A DNA stretch of 29,549 nt, taken from JANMZR01 sp031383555 (GTDB lineage Bacteria > Bacteroidota > Bacteroidia > Cytophagales > Spirosomataceae). Where the stretch lies: positions 1 to 29,549 of the forward strand of contig JANMZR010000250.1 of assembly GCA_031383555.1 (NCBI GenBank), written 5' to 3'. The notes beneath the pieces were generated by a model, which searched no databases, was not told the origin of the DNA, and worked only from the letters and a program-made list of their open reading frames with translations. Every line of letters begins with the position of its first letter. Position 1 is the first letter of the stretch. Position numbers and translations under genes: made by a program. Positions 1 to 9,012 of this stretch are shown piece after piece.

Positions 1-975
1 GATTTTGATAATGATGGTGACCAAGATTTATTGGTGGGTGGAGGCTGTATTCCGCAAAAATATCCGACTTTCAACCCGAGTCGATTGTACCGAAATGATA
101 AAGGAAAATTGAGGATAGTTGAAAATCCAATTTTCAATAATTTGGGGTTAATTAATGATTTTTCCATTATTGATTTTAATAAAGATGGTTTTGATGATAT
201 AATTGCTGTTGGTGAGTGGACTGGCATACAATTTTTAGAAAATAAGAAGGGAAATTTTGAGAAAATAGAAAATAATTTGTCAAAATTGACTGGCTTTTGG
301 AATAGAATTCAAGCTATTGATATTGAAAACGATGGGGATTTGGATTTAATTATTGGGAATTACGGCCTAAATTCGCAATGGAAAGCTTCTTATAATGAAC
401 CAGTTAATATGAATTTAGCTGACTTTGATGGTAATGGCACACTTGACCCAATTATCTCTTACTATATTCAAGGCAAAAATTATCCAGCTTACAGCCGTGA
501 CGAATTATTGGATCAATTGGTACCGTTAAAGAAGAAGTTTACTAGTCATGAATTGTATTCTAGTGCAATTACAGATGATATTTTGGCTGAGTTTAAGGAA
601 ATACCAAGTCAAAAATTGACCGTAAACAATTTAGAAACAATTCTTTTGGTGAATAACAACGGCCAATTTGAAAAGAGCCAACTACCAATTCAAGCCCAAT
701 TTTCACCAGTTTATGCCATAGAAGTGGCTGACTTCAATAAAGATGGATTTAAGGATATTATTTTGGCAGGAAACCAATCGCATGCTCGTGTTAGGATAGG
801 CAAAATCGATGCGAATTTTGGTCAAGTATTTATGAACAATAAAAAAGGAGGCTTCAATTATTTGCCACAGCATCAATCGGGTCTAAAAATAAAGGGTGAT
901 GTAAAAGATTTGCAAATTGTTGATAATCAATTAATCGTTGGTGTGAACAACGGTAATGTATTGATTTATAAGTAA
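1..975 (+). CDS. FG-GAP/VCBS repeat protein, 3' part
   Basis: The frame is open from base 1, so the 5' end lies outside the window; 324 sense codons are visible, ending in TAA. The visible part carries at least five Asp/Asn-rich loops typical of FG-GAP/VCBS beta-propeller repeats: DFDNDGDQDL (visible residues 1-10), DFNKDGFDDI (58-67), DIENDGDLDL (107-116), DFDGNGTLDP (141-150) and DFNKDGFKDI (244-253). Such loops bind calcium in known members. Proteins of this type in Bacteroidota are usually large, exported or surface-attached, and often described as ASPIC/UnbV- or CRTAC1-like; the N-terminus that would show the export signal is missing. The gene converges on moaE with 14 bases between the stops. 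The family call is firm, but the binding partner or substrate cannot be told from sequence. Confidence 0.85.
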   Translation, partial: DFDNDGDQDLLVGGGCIPQKYPTFNPSRLYRNDKGKLRIVENPIFNNLGLINDFSIIDFNKDGFDDIIAVGEWTGIQFLENKKGNFEKIENNLSKLTGFWNRIQAIDIENDGDLDLIIGNYGLNSQWKASYNEPVNMNLADFDGNGTLDPIISYYIQGKNYPAYSRDELLDQLVPLKKKFTSHELYSSAITDDILAEFKEIPSQKLTVNNLETILLVNNNGQFEKSQLPIQAQFSPVYAIEVADFNKDGFKDIILAGNQSHARVRIGKIDANFGQVFMNNKKGGFNYLPQHQSGLKIKGDVKDLQIVDNQLIVGVNNGNVLIYK

Positions 976-989
976 GTAATTAAATAATA

Positions 990-1400
990 TTAAGCATGTG
1001 CTGCCACCCAAATGGCTCCATCATCATAAAACTCTTTTTTCCAAATGGGAACTACTTTTTTTAGGTTATCAATAATCCATTGGCACGCCAAAAAACTTTC
1101 GGCTCGATGGGGGGTCGATACAGCGATCATTACGGCAATATCCCCAATTTGTAAAACTCCTTTTCTATGCACAATTGCCACTTTTTCGATTGGCCACATG
1201 GTTTTTGCTTCTGAAATAAGCTCATTCATTTTCTTTATAGCCATTGCATCATAGGTTTCATACTCTAATTTTACTACGTTTTTGGCCAAACTATTATTTC
1301 TAACTGTGCCAATAAATACATCAATTGCTCCAGCATTTTCAGAAGTGGCAGCATCAATTACGGCTGTTATATTTATCGGTTGAGATGAAATTTCAATCAT
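990..1400 (-). CDS. moaE: Molybdopterin synthase catalytic subunit MoaE
   Basis: The 136-residue product is the large subunit of molybdopterin synthase, which transfers sulfur from MoaD thiocarboxylate to precursor Z (cyclic pyranopterin monophosphate) in molybdenum cofactor synthesis in the cytoplasm. Visible family motifs are FIGTVR (29-34), VHRKG (77-81) and the C-terminal block LKKVVPIWKKE (113-123). Lys114 and Lys121 are seven residues apart, the same spacing as the two catalytic lysines of E. coli MoaE (119 and 126). Length is close to the family norm (~140-150). It lies 59 bases downstream of moaD on the same strand, so the two subunits are probably co-transcribed. No other moa/moe genes are in the window. 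Confidence 0.95.
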   Translation of the reverse strand: MIEISSQPINITAVIDAATSENAGAIDVFIGTVRNNSLAKNVVKLEYETYDAMAIKKMNELISEAKTMWPIEKVAIVHRKGVLQIGDIAVMIAVSTPHRAESFLACQWIIDNLKKVVPIWKKEFYDDGAIWVAAHA

Positions 1401-1459
1401 GACTTATTTGGCTAGAACGGTTTTAAAGCTTTTTGTAAAAATTATTTTTTTGATAAGAA

Positions 1460-1702
1460 TTATCCTCCACTTACCGGAGGTATCAATGCTACTTCATCAT
1501 TATCGGCCAATATCATATCGCTTTCTGCATATTCGTTGTTAACAGCTACTAAAATTGAGCTCAAATCGGCGAGGGCAGGATATTGCTTTTTCATATTTTC
1601 TAAAAAAACAGCCACAGAAAGTTTTTCCTCCAAATTTATTTTATCATCACTTTTACCAAATATCTCTCGGGTAATTCCGAATAATTTTAAGTTTATTTCC
1701 AT
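1460..1702 (-). CDS. moaD: Molybdopterin synthase sulfur carrier subunit MoaD
   Basis: This 80-residue ubiquitin-fold protein ends in the sequence PPVSGG. The C-terminal Gly-Gly is the feature that defines the sulfur carrier: it is adenylated and converted to a thiocarboxylate that donates sulfur inside the MoaD-MoaE complex. The N-terminal strand (INLKLFGITREIFG) and the acidic patch before the tail fit the MoaD/ThiS family, and the next gene is moaE, which settles MoaD over ThiS. The ATG at 1702 gives the usual family length. The gene is transcribed away from the helicase gene; no clear consensus promoter was found in the 131-base gap between them. Confidence 0.93.
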   Translation of the reverse strand: MEINLKLFGITREIFGKSDDKINLEEKLSVAVFLENMKKQYPALADLSSILVAVNNEYAESDMILADNDEVALIPPVSGG

Positions 1703-1802
1703 AATTTTTCAATAATAGTAGATTGAATATTTTATATTGTAAAAATAGTTTAATTAATCGAAATAGAATAGCTTATGGTTCGTTCTTAAGTATCTTTTTA
1801 TG

Positions 1803-1810
1803 TATTTTTG
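1803..1810 (+). promoter_or_regulatory. Candidate -7 promoter element of the helicase gene
   Basis: TATTTTTG matches the Bacteroidota -7 consensus TAnnTTTG and ends 23 bases before the helicase ATG at 1834. A clear TTG-type -33 element is not visible at the expected distance, so this is a moderate call. Confidence 0.4.
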
Positions 1811-1833
1811 AGCTACTTTTTTAACAAATATTG

Positions 1834-3441
1834 ATGACGCCAATACTCAAGTCCTATTTAAAACGGCTTACAAACTTAACCTCAAGAAATAAATCATTAT
1901 TACTTCTCAAGGATTCCTTAGACCAATTTATTGACCTCAATGTACTTAATAATATTATTGGTAAAAAGTCATATGATATTGTAAGTGAGCTAATTGCCGA
2001 AAAAAAAACAATATTTATTTGTGATGAGATAGACCCTCGTTATGAAAAAGTAAATGAAATAAGCAAGCGATTACGCCGCATTGCTCGTACCGAAAAATTT
2101 ATAGAACAAGAGCGTGGCTCCGAGGATTTGTACGTAGGTTATCCATTTGTACAAGGCAAACTTTTAGATGGAACAGTTATTAGATGCCCATTGCTTTTTT
2201 TCCCCGTAACACTAAAACTTGAAAAGCAAAAATGGTTGCTCGTAAAAAGAGAATCTGAGTCAATTACCTTCAATAGAAGCCTATTATTGGCATATTCTTA
2301 CTTTAATAACTCAAAAATATCGGATGAATTTCTAGAAAAAACTTTTGAAGATTTTAGTAAAGAATCGTTGGTGTTTAGAACCGAGCTCTATGAATTTTTG
2401 AAGGAGTCGCCATTAATTTTGAATTTTAATCAGGAATTATTTGGCGATTCATTACAGGATTTTGATAAACTGCTAAAGTCAGAACTGGATGCTATTGAAA
2501 AAAATGGCGAATTAAAGCTTAGGCAGCAGGCAGTTTTAGGAATTTTCCCACAAGCTGGCAGCTTTTTAGTGCCTGATTATGAATTTCTTATAGAAAATTC
2601 AATAAACAATACCTCACAAGCAGATATAGAAAATGAAAATAAGCCTGAATCTAAAAATCTTGCCGAAATATTTGAAACTAAGGCGAAAATTGTAGAATTA
2701 AATACCATAAAAGAAGAGAAAATAATGGCGCCGTTTTCAATGGATGCCTCCCAAGAATTGGCCATTAGAAAGATAAATGCGGGCCATTCAATGGTAATTC
2801 AGGGTCCGCCAGGTACTGGCAAATCTCAATTAATTTGCAACCTTATTGCCGACTTTGCCGCAGCTGGAAAAAAAGTATTAGTAGTTTGTCAAAAAAGAGC
2901 TGCATTGGATGTTGTTTACAATCGATTGAGCACCATTGGTTTCGAACATTTTACGGCCTTAGTTCATGATTTTAAAAATGATAGAAAACTACTTTTCAAC
3001 CAAATAGCTGACCAAATTGGCTTAATTGATGACTATAAAAAGAAAAACATGAGCCTCGATGCACTGTGGCTTGAACAAGATTTTAATAATACAAGCAGGC
3101 ATATCGATAAAATAGCAAAGGAATTAGAGGGATTCAAAGAAGCCCTCTTTGATATTTCAGAATGTGGCAATTCTATTAAAAATCTATACTTAAATTCAAA
3201 TCCTAATAAACCAAATATTAGTTTATCTGCAGTTTATAAACAATTTACCTTTCAAAATAAGACTGATTTTACTAATAAATTACGACTATTTGTTAAATAT
3301 GAGAGTAAAATAAATGACCTAGATTCATTTTGGGCTAAAAGAGTCGATTTCAAATTATTCAATCAATCGGACTTGGCAACCTCAAAAAACTTGCTAATAA
3401 GCTTTGAAGCAGATACCTCTCATATTATTAAATTTTTTTAG
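1834..3441 (+). CDS. DNA2/NAM7-type SF1 helicase, N-terminal part (gene interrupted by in-frame TAG)
   Basis: This is the first half of a large superfamily 1 helicase. The product from ATG 1834 is 535 residues; a TTG three bases upstream is less likely as the start. Residues ~1-180 (SYLKRLTNLTSRNKSLLL, then RLRRIARTEKF and the PLLFFPVTL strand) resemble the DUF4011-type N-terminal region seen before such helicases. The Walker A loop GPPGTGKS is at 324-331, followed by an arginine-rich motif Ia region (KRAALDVVYNRL). The frame ends at TAG 3439-3441, and the identical frame resumes at once and encodes the remaining helicase motifs in the next entry. On its own this half has the ATP-binding loop but no Walker B, so it should not be an active helicase. 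Either the gene is a recent pseudogene, the stop is read through, or the base is a sequencing error. Substrate (DNA or RNA) is unknown. Confidence 0.85.
   Translation: MTPILKSYLKRLTNLTSRNKSLLLLKDSLDQFIDLNVLNNIIGKKSYDIVSELIAEKKTIFICDEIDPRYEKVNEISKRLRRIARTEKFIEQERGSEDLYVGYPFVQGKLLDGTVIRCPLLFFPVTLKLEKQKWLLVKRESESITFNRSLLLAYSYFNNSKISDEFLEKTFEDFSKESLVFRTELYEFLKESPLILNFNQELFGDSLQDFDKLLKSELDAIEKNGELKLRQQAVLGIFPQAGSFLVPDYEFLIENSINNTSQADIENENKPESKNLAEIFETKAKIVELNTIKEEKIMAPFSMDASQELAIRKINAGHSMVIQGPPGTGKSQLICNLIADFAAAGKKVLVVCQKRAALDVVYNRLSTIGFEHFTALVHDFKNDRKLLFNQIADQIGLIDDYKKKNMSLDALWLEQDFNNTSRHIDKIAKELEGFKEALFDISECGNSIKNLYLNSNPNKPNISLSAVYKQFTFQNKTDFTNKLRLFVKYESKINDLDSFWAKRVDFKLFNQSDLATSKNLLISFEADTSHIIKFF
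3439..3441 (+). other. In-frame amber codon splitting the helicase gene
   Basis: Reading in frame from 1834, the codons run HIIKFF, then TAG, then ENFKVVLNWG with no frame change. The halves before and after share one frame (1834, 3439 and 3457 are all congruent), so a frameshift is not needed to explain the break; one base substitution of a sense codon such as AAG, CAG or GAG would do. The stop lies in the helical insertion between motifs Ia and II, not at a domain boundary that would suggest two natural proteins. Confidence 0.85.
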
Positions 3442-3456
3442 GAAAATTTCAAGGTA

Positions 3457-5790
3457 GTGCTTAATTGGGGAGCTATAAAATTGATGAAAACAGAGTTGGA
3501 TTCACTAAAAAACATTGAAGAGAATCTTGAAAATAAACAAGTTTGGGATTTGACAAACTACTTTTACGAGCTTAAAAATTCAAAAGATATTTTATTAAAA
3601 TTAAGCGAAAGAGAGCAAGAAATTAAAGCTATATTTTCCAATGAAGGGGTAGAAATATATATTGATAATGCCAACTTCAAAGACTACTCAAATTATGTAT
3701 ATGAAGCGGCAATTGCTCATAGTAGTATAATCACCTCTACGGTTTATAATCTATTTTCAAAAGAAAAATCGATAGTAAAAACATTGCTTGGCAACTATAA
3801 TTTAATTTATTCTGCTGAAAGCTTACAAATTTTAAAAAGGAAAATTGAAAACAAGAAAAAGCTAGTTAACTATTTAATTAATAACCCATTAATTTATCCA
3901 AACTTAGAAATAGAAGATCTCAAAAAATCAGATTTGAGTTATTTTGAAAATTATTTCTCAGTCCTTAAAAAAGCAAAAATAATCGTTGAATCAACTCAAA
4001 AAATAAATTCAATAGAACTTACCAATTTATTTATTGAAGAATATTCAAGTGTAAAAAGTAAGTTAAAAAACTGTCAAAAAATCACACAAAGCTATTTGAA
4101 TTTTGAATTGCTACTAGAAAAATATTTTACCTTTGAGCAGCTCAATTATTTATTTGAAAATGTAAACTATGCGCCAAAAGCTGCAAAAGACTTAGTCCAA
4201 AATTTCGATGTTTTTTATGAGGCCGATCAAATAAAGGCGACATTTTTAAGCACTGAAATAAATGTTGTAAATTCCCTATTGGAAAATAAAGTTGAAGAAC
4301 CCATAACTTTATTTGAAAACTCAATTAACCTCGCTTGGATCGACCATATTGAAGAAAAATACCCGATTTTAAGGTCAGTTTCTTCTTTAAAAATGGAAGA
4401 AATGGAAACAGATCTCCAAGTGAAAATACTTTATAAACAAAGTCTAAGCCAACAAATATTATTAATTAAAGCAAGAGAACACACTTACAATGGGCTGGAA
4501 TACAATAGATTACGTAATCAGACTACTTATAAAGAGCTTTTGCATCAGGTTACAAAAAAGAAAAAACTCTGGAGTATACGGCACCTTTTTAGCTCCTTTT
4601 CTGAAGAAATATTTGATCTTGTTCCTTGTTGGTTGGCTTCGCCGGAAACGGTTTCGGCGGTGTTTCCAATGGAGCAATTTTTTGACCTAGTTATATTCGA
4701 TGAAGCTTCACAATGTTATGCCGAGTCAGGCTTACCCGCCATTTTTAGAGGGAAGCAATCAGTTATTACTGGCGACTCCAAGCAGCTGCAGCCCAGCGAC
4801 TTATATGCAGTGCGCTTTGAAGACGAAACCGATGAACAACCCGAAGTGGAAGTTAATTCGCTACTCGATTTGGCCATACAATATTTGCCTCAAACACAAC
4901 TCAATGGGCACTATCGTAGCCAATCGATTGACTTAATTGATTTTTCAAACAAACATTTTTATAAAAACAAACTGCAAATTCTCCCTCATTTCGACCGAAT
5001 AAATAAAGCAGAACCTAATATTAAATTCATAAAAGTTGAGGGTGTTTTTTCAGAAAATAAAAATGAAATTGAAGCTATAAAAGTAATTGAATTGGTAAAA
5101 AAATTGAACGAAGAGCAACCCACAAAAAGTATAGGAATTGTAACTTTCAATTATCGTCAACAAAATTTAATTCAGGATCTTTTGGAGCTTAATCCTACTA
5201 TTCCACAAAATAATTCAGAACTCCTTTTTGTTAAAAACATCGAAAATGTGCAAGGCGATGAACGTGATATTATCATTTTTTCAATTGGCTATGGACCTGA
5301 CGAAAAAGGAAAAATTAGAATTCAATTTGGAACTTTGAACCAAGCCGGCGGCGAAAATAGGCTCAATGTTGCCATTACAAGGGCTCGCCACCAGATATAT
5401 ATGATCACTAGCCTTGAGGCCCGCCAACTTAATGTTGACGATACTTTGAATGAAGGGCCAAAACTTCTGAAAAAATATATTGAATATGCCGAGCTTATTT
5501 CAAATAAAAAATATTCCATTGAAATTCAAAATCTAAATTCAGATTCTGAATTAAATTATCTTAAAAATAGGCTTCAAAAGAAGGATGAAACCCTGTTCAG
5601 TGAGCTACCATTTGCCGACTTGGTAAAAAAACAAGGTGAATTATATGAGGAGCTAATAATAACAGACGATAATCTTTTTTTCCAAAGTCTTTCAGCAAAA
5701 GAAGCGCATGCCTATTGGCCAATTAATTTTGAGAAAAATGCCTGGAAATTTAAGAAATATTATAGTAGAGAATTTTGGAAAAATCAGTAG
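3457..5790 (+). CDS. DNA2/NAM7-type SF1 helicase, C-terminal part (continuation after in-frame TAG)
   Basis: This frame continues the preceding half without a shift. With the stop counted as one codon, the restored gene would be 1318 codons. Numbering from ATG 1834, helicase motif II/Walker B is DEAS at 956-959, motif III is GDSKQLQPSD at 980-989, motif IV/V lies around QGDERDIIIFSIG, and motif VI is NVAITRAR at 1178-1185. These are the standard motifs of the Upf1/DNA2-like SF1 branch. The region from the stop to motif II is rich in charged helices, probably an inserted coiled stalk. The last ~100 residues have no motif I recognise. A GTG at 3457 or an ATG at 3484 could in theory start a separate protein, but it would lack Walker A. 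The gene ends at a strong bidirectional terminator. Confidence 0.85.
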   Translation: MLNWGAIKLMKTELDSLKNIEENLENKQVWDLTNYFYELKNSKDILLKLSEREQEIKAIFSNEGVEIYIDNANFKDYSNYVYEAAIAHSSIITSTVYNLFSKEKSIVKTLLGNYNLIYSAESLQILKRKIENKKKLVNYLINNPLIYPNLEIEDLKKSDLSYFENYFSVLKKAKIIVESTQKINSIELTNLFIEEYSSVKSKLKNCQKITQSYLNFELLLEKYFTFEQLNYLFENVNYAPKAAKDLVQNFDVFYEADQIKATFLSTEINVVNSLLENKVEEPITLFENSINLAWIDHIEEKYPILRSVSSLKMEEMETDLQVKILYKQSLSQQILLIKAREHTYNGLEYNRLRNQTTYKELLHQVTKKKKLWSIRHLFSSFSEEIFDLVPCWLASPETVSAVFPMEQFFDLVIFDEASQCYAESGLPAIFRGKQSVITGDSKQLQPSDLYAVRFEDETDEQPEVEVNSLLDLAIQYLPQTQLNGHYRSQSIDLIDFSNKHFYKNKLQILPHFDRINKAEPNIKFIKVEGVFSENKNEIEAIKVIELVKKLNEEQPTKSIGIVTFNYRQQNLIQDLLELNPTIPQNNSELLFVKNIENVQGDERDIIIFSIGYGPDEKGKIRIQFGTLNQAGGENRLNVAITRARHQIYMITSLEARQLNVDDTLNEGPKLLKKYIEYAELISNKKYSIEIQNLNSDSELNYLKNRLQKKDETLFSELPFADLVKKQGELYEELIITDDNLFFQSLSAKEAHAYWPINFEKNAWKFKKYYSREFWKNQ

Positions 5791-5796
5791 AAATAA

Positions 5797-5837
5797 AAAA
5801 AGGGTTGAAACTGGAAATACCAATTTCAACCCTTTTT
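5797..5837. terminator. Bidirectional intrinsic terminator
   Basis: A perfect 14-bp stem (AAAAAGGGTTGAAA at 5797-5810 pairing with 5824-5837) encloses a 13-base loop, and each arm starts or ends in a run of A/T. It therefore works as a Rho-independent terminator on both strands and sits between two convergent genes, the helicase ending at 5790 and the coiled-coil gene ending at 5856. Confidence 0.85.
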
Positions 5838-5855
5838 ATAAAGTAAAAGTATCTT

Positions 5856-6830
5856 TTACTTTATTTCAAAAGTTCCTTCTCCTATTTTAAAACCTTCTGA
5901 AAAAAGCTCAACATTGTATTTCCCTGAGCTATATTTTTGACCTCTAGCGTACACTATTTCAGCCAATTGATTGTTGTTTTTGTACAATACCGACTGCTTT
6001 GTGGTGTACACTACTTGCTGGCCATTATAGTTGAAAATACCTGAGCCAGTTGCCTCATTTGATATAATAGCGCCATCAGGGCCTAACAATCGCAAATAAA
6101 TGTCTTTTTCCTCTTGCTCCGTCAATGTATTTGATGGTAAGTTAAAGGCCACTTTTATTTTATCAACCTTTCCTGAGCGATACTTATCTTTTTCTTTTTC
6201 ACGACCACCTGAAGTTATGCCAAATACTTTTACATTGGTTGCTTTAAGTGCTTTACCTATGGCTACTTTTTCAGATAGTGCCTTGTTTTCCGAACTTACC
6301 GAACTCACTTTTTCATTTAATGATGCTTTTTCGTTTTCCAAACCAGCTTTTTGCGTTTGAAGCTCAGTATTTGTACTATTTAAAGTTTGTACCTGTGTAC
6401 CCAATTCTGTGTTTGCCGATAATAAAGTTTGATTTTCCTCTTTCAATTGAGCAATCAAAGCGTCTTTTTGCGCTAAAATACTTTCGTAGTTTCTAATTTT
6501 AGACTGTAAAGCGCCTGCAGAAATTGAGTTGGCTTTTAGGCTAGCTTTATCTTTTTCCAATTGCTCCTTTAAGGCAATTAAGTCGTCAACCTTTCCTCCC
6601 AATTGATTTACCTCAGTTATTTTAAGATCAAGTTGCGCAGATATTGAGTCCAATTTGTTTTGACTTGAAGCCAGTTCTCTCACTTTCATATTTATTGAAG
6701 CTTCATCTGCGCTTCCTTTTTGTTTGGCATCCCATAAGCCATAACCCAAAAGGGCAGCGATTATCGCCAATACAGCTGTGGCTGCTTTCCAAGTGCCCGA
6801 ACTATCTTGTTTGTTTTGTTGCATTTCCAT
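5856..6830 (-). CDS. Membrane-anchored coiled-coil protein of unknown function
   Basis: The 324-residue product has a short polar N-terminus, one hydrophobic segment at about 14-31 (WKAATAVLAIIAALLGYGLW) that looks like a membrane anchor, a long heptad-rich coiled coil at about 40-190 rich in Gln, Lys, Glu, Ser and Asn, and a C-terminal beta-rich domain from about 195 (KVFGITSGGREKEKDKYRSG to FEIK). Repeated stretches such as LENEKASLNEKVSSVSSEN show the heptad pattern. The domain probably faces the periplasm, but topology cannot be fixed from sequence. I do not recognise a named family. It stands alone between a terminator and its own promoter, with ATG at 6830 or 6824. Alternative views such as a cell-division or envelope spacer protein are guesses. 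Confidence 0.75.
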   Translation of the reverse strand: MEMQQNKQDSSGTWKAATAVLAIIAALLGYGLWDAKQKGSADEASINMKVRELASSQNKLDSISAQLDLKITEVNQLGGKVDDLIALKEQLEKDKASLKANSISAGALQSKIRNYESILAQKDALIAQLKEENQTLLSANTELGTQVQTLNSTNTELQTQKAGLENEKASLNEKVSSVSSENKALSEKVAIGKALKATNVKVFGITSGGREKEKDKYRSGKVDKIKVAFNLPSNTLTEQEEKDIYLRLLGPDGAIISNEATGSGIFNYNGQQVVYTTKQSVLYKNNNQLAEIVYARGQKYSSGKYNVELFSEGFKIGEGTFEIK

Positions 6831-7152
6831 TTTTTCTATTATTTAATTACTGTTAAGGTTTTGTTTTTCAAAATTACTATGATTTAACGGCAACCACTAT
6901 TTTTTAGTATTTTTTCATTATTTAAAATAGGTTAAAATTAGTAAGTGGTAGGTTTTCACCGAATTTTTTTGTCTAATACTAATTGTTAAACAAATTTCAA
7001 GCCAAAAAAAATCGGAGCATAATTTTTACAAGAAATTGAAAATAGTAATGATTTACGTTTTCAAAAAACTATACTCAATTTTTTCATGTTAAAAGATTCC
7101 AAAATTTTCATTTACTTTGTAATTGAATAAATCGTTTTACCAAAAAAAGCAA
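6831..7152. other. Divergent intergenic region
   Basis: These 322 bases separate the divergent coiled-coil and phosphohexomutase genes. They hold the coiled-coil promoter described separately and, at 7113-7119, TACTTTG, one base short of the TAnnTTTG consensus, which may serve the rightward gene. The rest is very AT-rich and I see no further gene, repeat or RNA. Confidence 0.5.
6869..6876 (-). promoter_or_regulatory. Candidate -7 element of the coiled-coil gene
   Basis: On the minus strand this reads TAATTTTG, an exact match to TAnnTTTG, 38 bases before the ATG at 6830. A TTG lies 16 bases further upstream (plus-strand CAA at 6891-6893), a plausible -33 element. Confidence 0.6.
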
Positions 7153-8907
7153 ATGTCAACAGGAATGGATTCAATCACCCGCAACAATATAAATACTTGG
7201 CTTACTGGCCATTACGATGCTTTTACAAAAGCTAAAATACAAAGTTTATTAGATGAAAACAAGGAAACCGACCTAATTGATTCATTTTATAAAAATCTAG
7301 AATTTGGTACTGGTGGTATGCGTGGTGAAATGGGTGTTGGTAGCAATCGTATGAATAAATATACGGTGGGGGCAGCCACACAAGGTTTTGCTAACTATCT
7401 GAATATGAGCTTTAAAGGTGAAAGTATTTCAGTTGCAATTGCACACGATTCTCGCAATAATGCTAAAGAATTTGCCAAAACAGCTGCGGATATTTTCACT
7501 GCTAATGGTATAAAAGTGTACCTTTTCGAGTCGTTGCGCCCAACTCCTGAGCTTTCATTTACTATTCGCCATTTAGGTTGTAAAGGAGGCTTGGTAGTAA
7601 CTGCTTCGCACAACCCAAAAGAATACAATGGCTATAAAGCTTATTGGGACGATGGCTCACAAGTGGTGGCCCCACATGATAAAAATATAGTAACTGAGGT
7701 AAATAATATTACCAACGTTTCTAACATTAAATTTGATGGAAACGATGCCTTGCTTACTTATATTGGTGAAGAAATTGATGCAGAATATTTGAAAACAATA
7801 GAGGCCAATTGCATTGATAAAGAGGCAATTATAGCTCAAAAAGATTTAAAAATTGTTTACTCCTCTATTCATGGCACAGGAATCACCTTAGTGCCTAAAG
7901 CATTGGCAATGTTGGGTTTTGAAAATGTGCATATTGTACAGCAGCAAGCTACTCCTGATGGTAATTTTCCAACGGTAATTTATCCCAATCCAGAGGAAGC
8001 TGAAGCCATGACCTTGGCCATGAACTTAGCCAAAGATTTGGATGCTGATTTAGTGATTGCGACTGACCCCGATGCCGACCGTGTGGGGGCTGCTGTGAAA
8101 AATCCTAAAGGCGATTGGCAGCTTTTGAATGGTAACCAGATGGCGAGCCTAATTGTATATTATCTGTTAAAAGCATGGAAAACGGCTGGAAAATTGACTG
8201 GAAAAGAGTTTGTAGCTAAAACAATTGTTACTACCGAAATAATTGATAAAATTGCTGCTAGACAAGGAGTTAAGTGCTATAATACATTGACAGGTTTCAA
8301 ATATATTGCGGCTGTAATTCGTGAATTGGAGGGTAAAGAAAAGTTTATCGGTGGTGGTGAAGAAAGCTATGGCTACCTCATTGGCGATGCTGTTCGTGAT
8401 AAAGACGCTGTGGCCGCTTGCGCTATGATTGCCGAGTTGACAGCCTATGCCAAAAACAATGGCAAAAGCCTTTTTGACTTCCTCACTGAAATGTATATGG
8501 AAAATGGCTTTTATTATGAAGGCCTTATTTCATTGACCAAAAAAGGAAAATCTGGAGCCGACGAAATACAGGAAATGATGACTAACTTCCGTGCTAACCC
8601 TCCAGCATCAGTGGCGGGCTCCGAGCCTATTGAAGTGATTGACTATTCTAATTTGACGAAAAAAGACCTAAAAACTGATGCTATCACGCATATACCCGAA
8701 GGCATGGGCATGGAAAAAAGCAATGTGATTCAATTGGTATTGGCCGATGGAACAAAAGTTTCGGCACGGCCATCTGGCACAGAGCCAAAAATTAAGTTCT
8801 ACTGCTCTGTAAATGAGCCGCTTAACTCACCTGCGGACTTTGATATTGTTTTACAAAAATTAAAGGGTAAGGTTGAGAGGATACAGGTGGATTTGGGGTT
8901 GGTGTAA
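7153..8907 (+). CDS. Phospho-sugar mutase (phosphoglucomutase/phosphomannomutase family)
   Basis: The 584-residue cytosolic enzyme belongs to the alpha-D-phosphohexomutase superfamily, which moves phosphate between C1 and C6 of hexose phosphates through a phosphoserine intermediate. All four active-site loops are visible: the catalytic serine loop TASHNPKEYNGYK with Ser152, the metal loop DPDADR at 305-310, the sugar-specificity loop GGGEESYG at 400-407 and the phosphate loop RPSGTEPKIKFY beginning at Arg539. The N-terminal FGTGGMRGEMG is also typical of the ~570-600 residue PgcA/PGM2-like branch. ATG 7153 is preferred over a TTG at 7123, because the extra ten residues add nothing conserved. 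Specificity (glucose, mannose, or pentose phosphate) is not decided by these motifs. The gene stands alone. Confidence 0.93.
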   Translation: MSTGMDSITRNNINTWLTGHYDAFTKAKIQSLLDENKETDLIDSFYKNLEFGTGGMRGEMGVGSNRMNKYTVGAATQGFANYLNMSFKGESISVAIAHDSRNNAKEFAKTAADIFTANGIKVYLFESLRPTPELSFTIRHLGCKGGLVVTASHNPKEYNGYKAYWDDGSQVVAPHDKNIVTEVNNITNVSNIKFDGNDALLTYIGEEIDAEYLKTIEANCIDKEAIIAQKDLKIVYSSIHGTGITLVPKALAMLGFENVHIVQQQATPDGNFPTVIYPNPEEAEAMTLAMNLAKDLDADLVIATDPDADRVGAAVKNPKGDWQLLNGNQMASLIVYYLLKAWKTAGKLTGKEFVAKTIVTTEIIDKIAARQGVKCYNTLTGFKYIAAVIRELEGKEKFIGGGEESYGYLIGDAVRDKDAVAACAMIAELTAYAKNNGKSLFDFLTEMYMENGFYYEGLISLTKKGKSGADEIQEMMTNFRANPPASVAGSEPIEVIDYSNLTKKDLKTDAITHIPEGMGMEKSNVIQLVLADGTKVSARPSGTEPKIKFYCSVNEPLNSPADFDIVLQKLKGKVERIQVDLGLV

Positions 8908-8924
8908 ATTTTTTTCATAAAAAA

Positions 8925-8950
8925 GATACAATTTGACCTAAATTGTCTCT
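8925..8950. terminator. Weak hairpin after the mutase gene
   Basis: ACAATTT (8928-8934) pairs with AAATTGT (8940-8946) around a 5-base loop, extendable by AGA/TCT after one mismatch. There is no strong T run, so it may be only a weak terminator or a chance palindrome. Confidence 0.3.
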
Positions 8951-9012
8951 GTTGAAATTTTGCAATCTTGTCAACCAATAGTCACAGAATTTCAATTGCC
9001 CAATAACTCAAA

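Noticed and set aside
3421..3480. Programmed frameshift at the T run before the helicase stop
   Set aside because: The frame before and after TAG is the same, so a shift would destroy, not restore, the second half.
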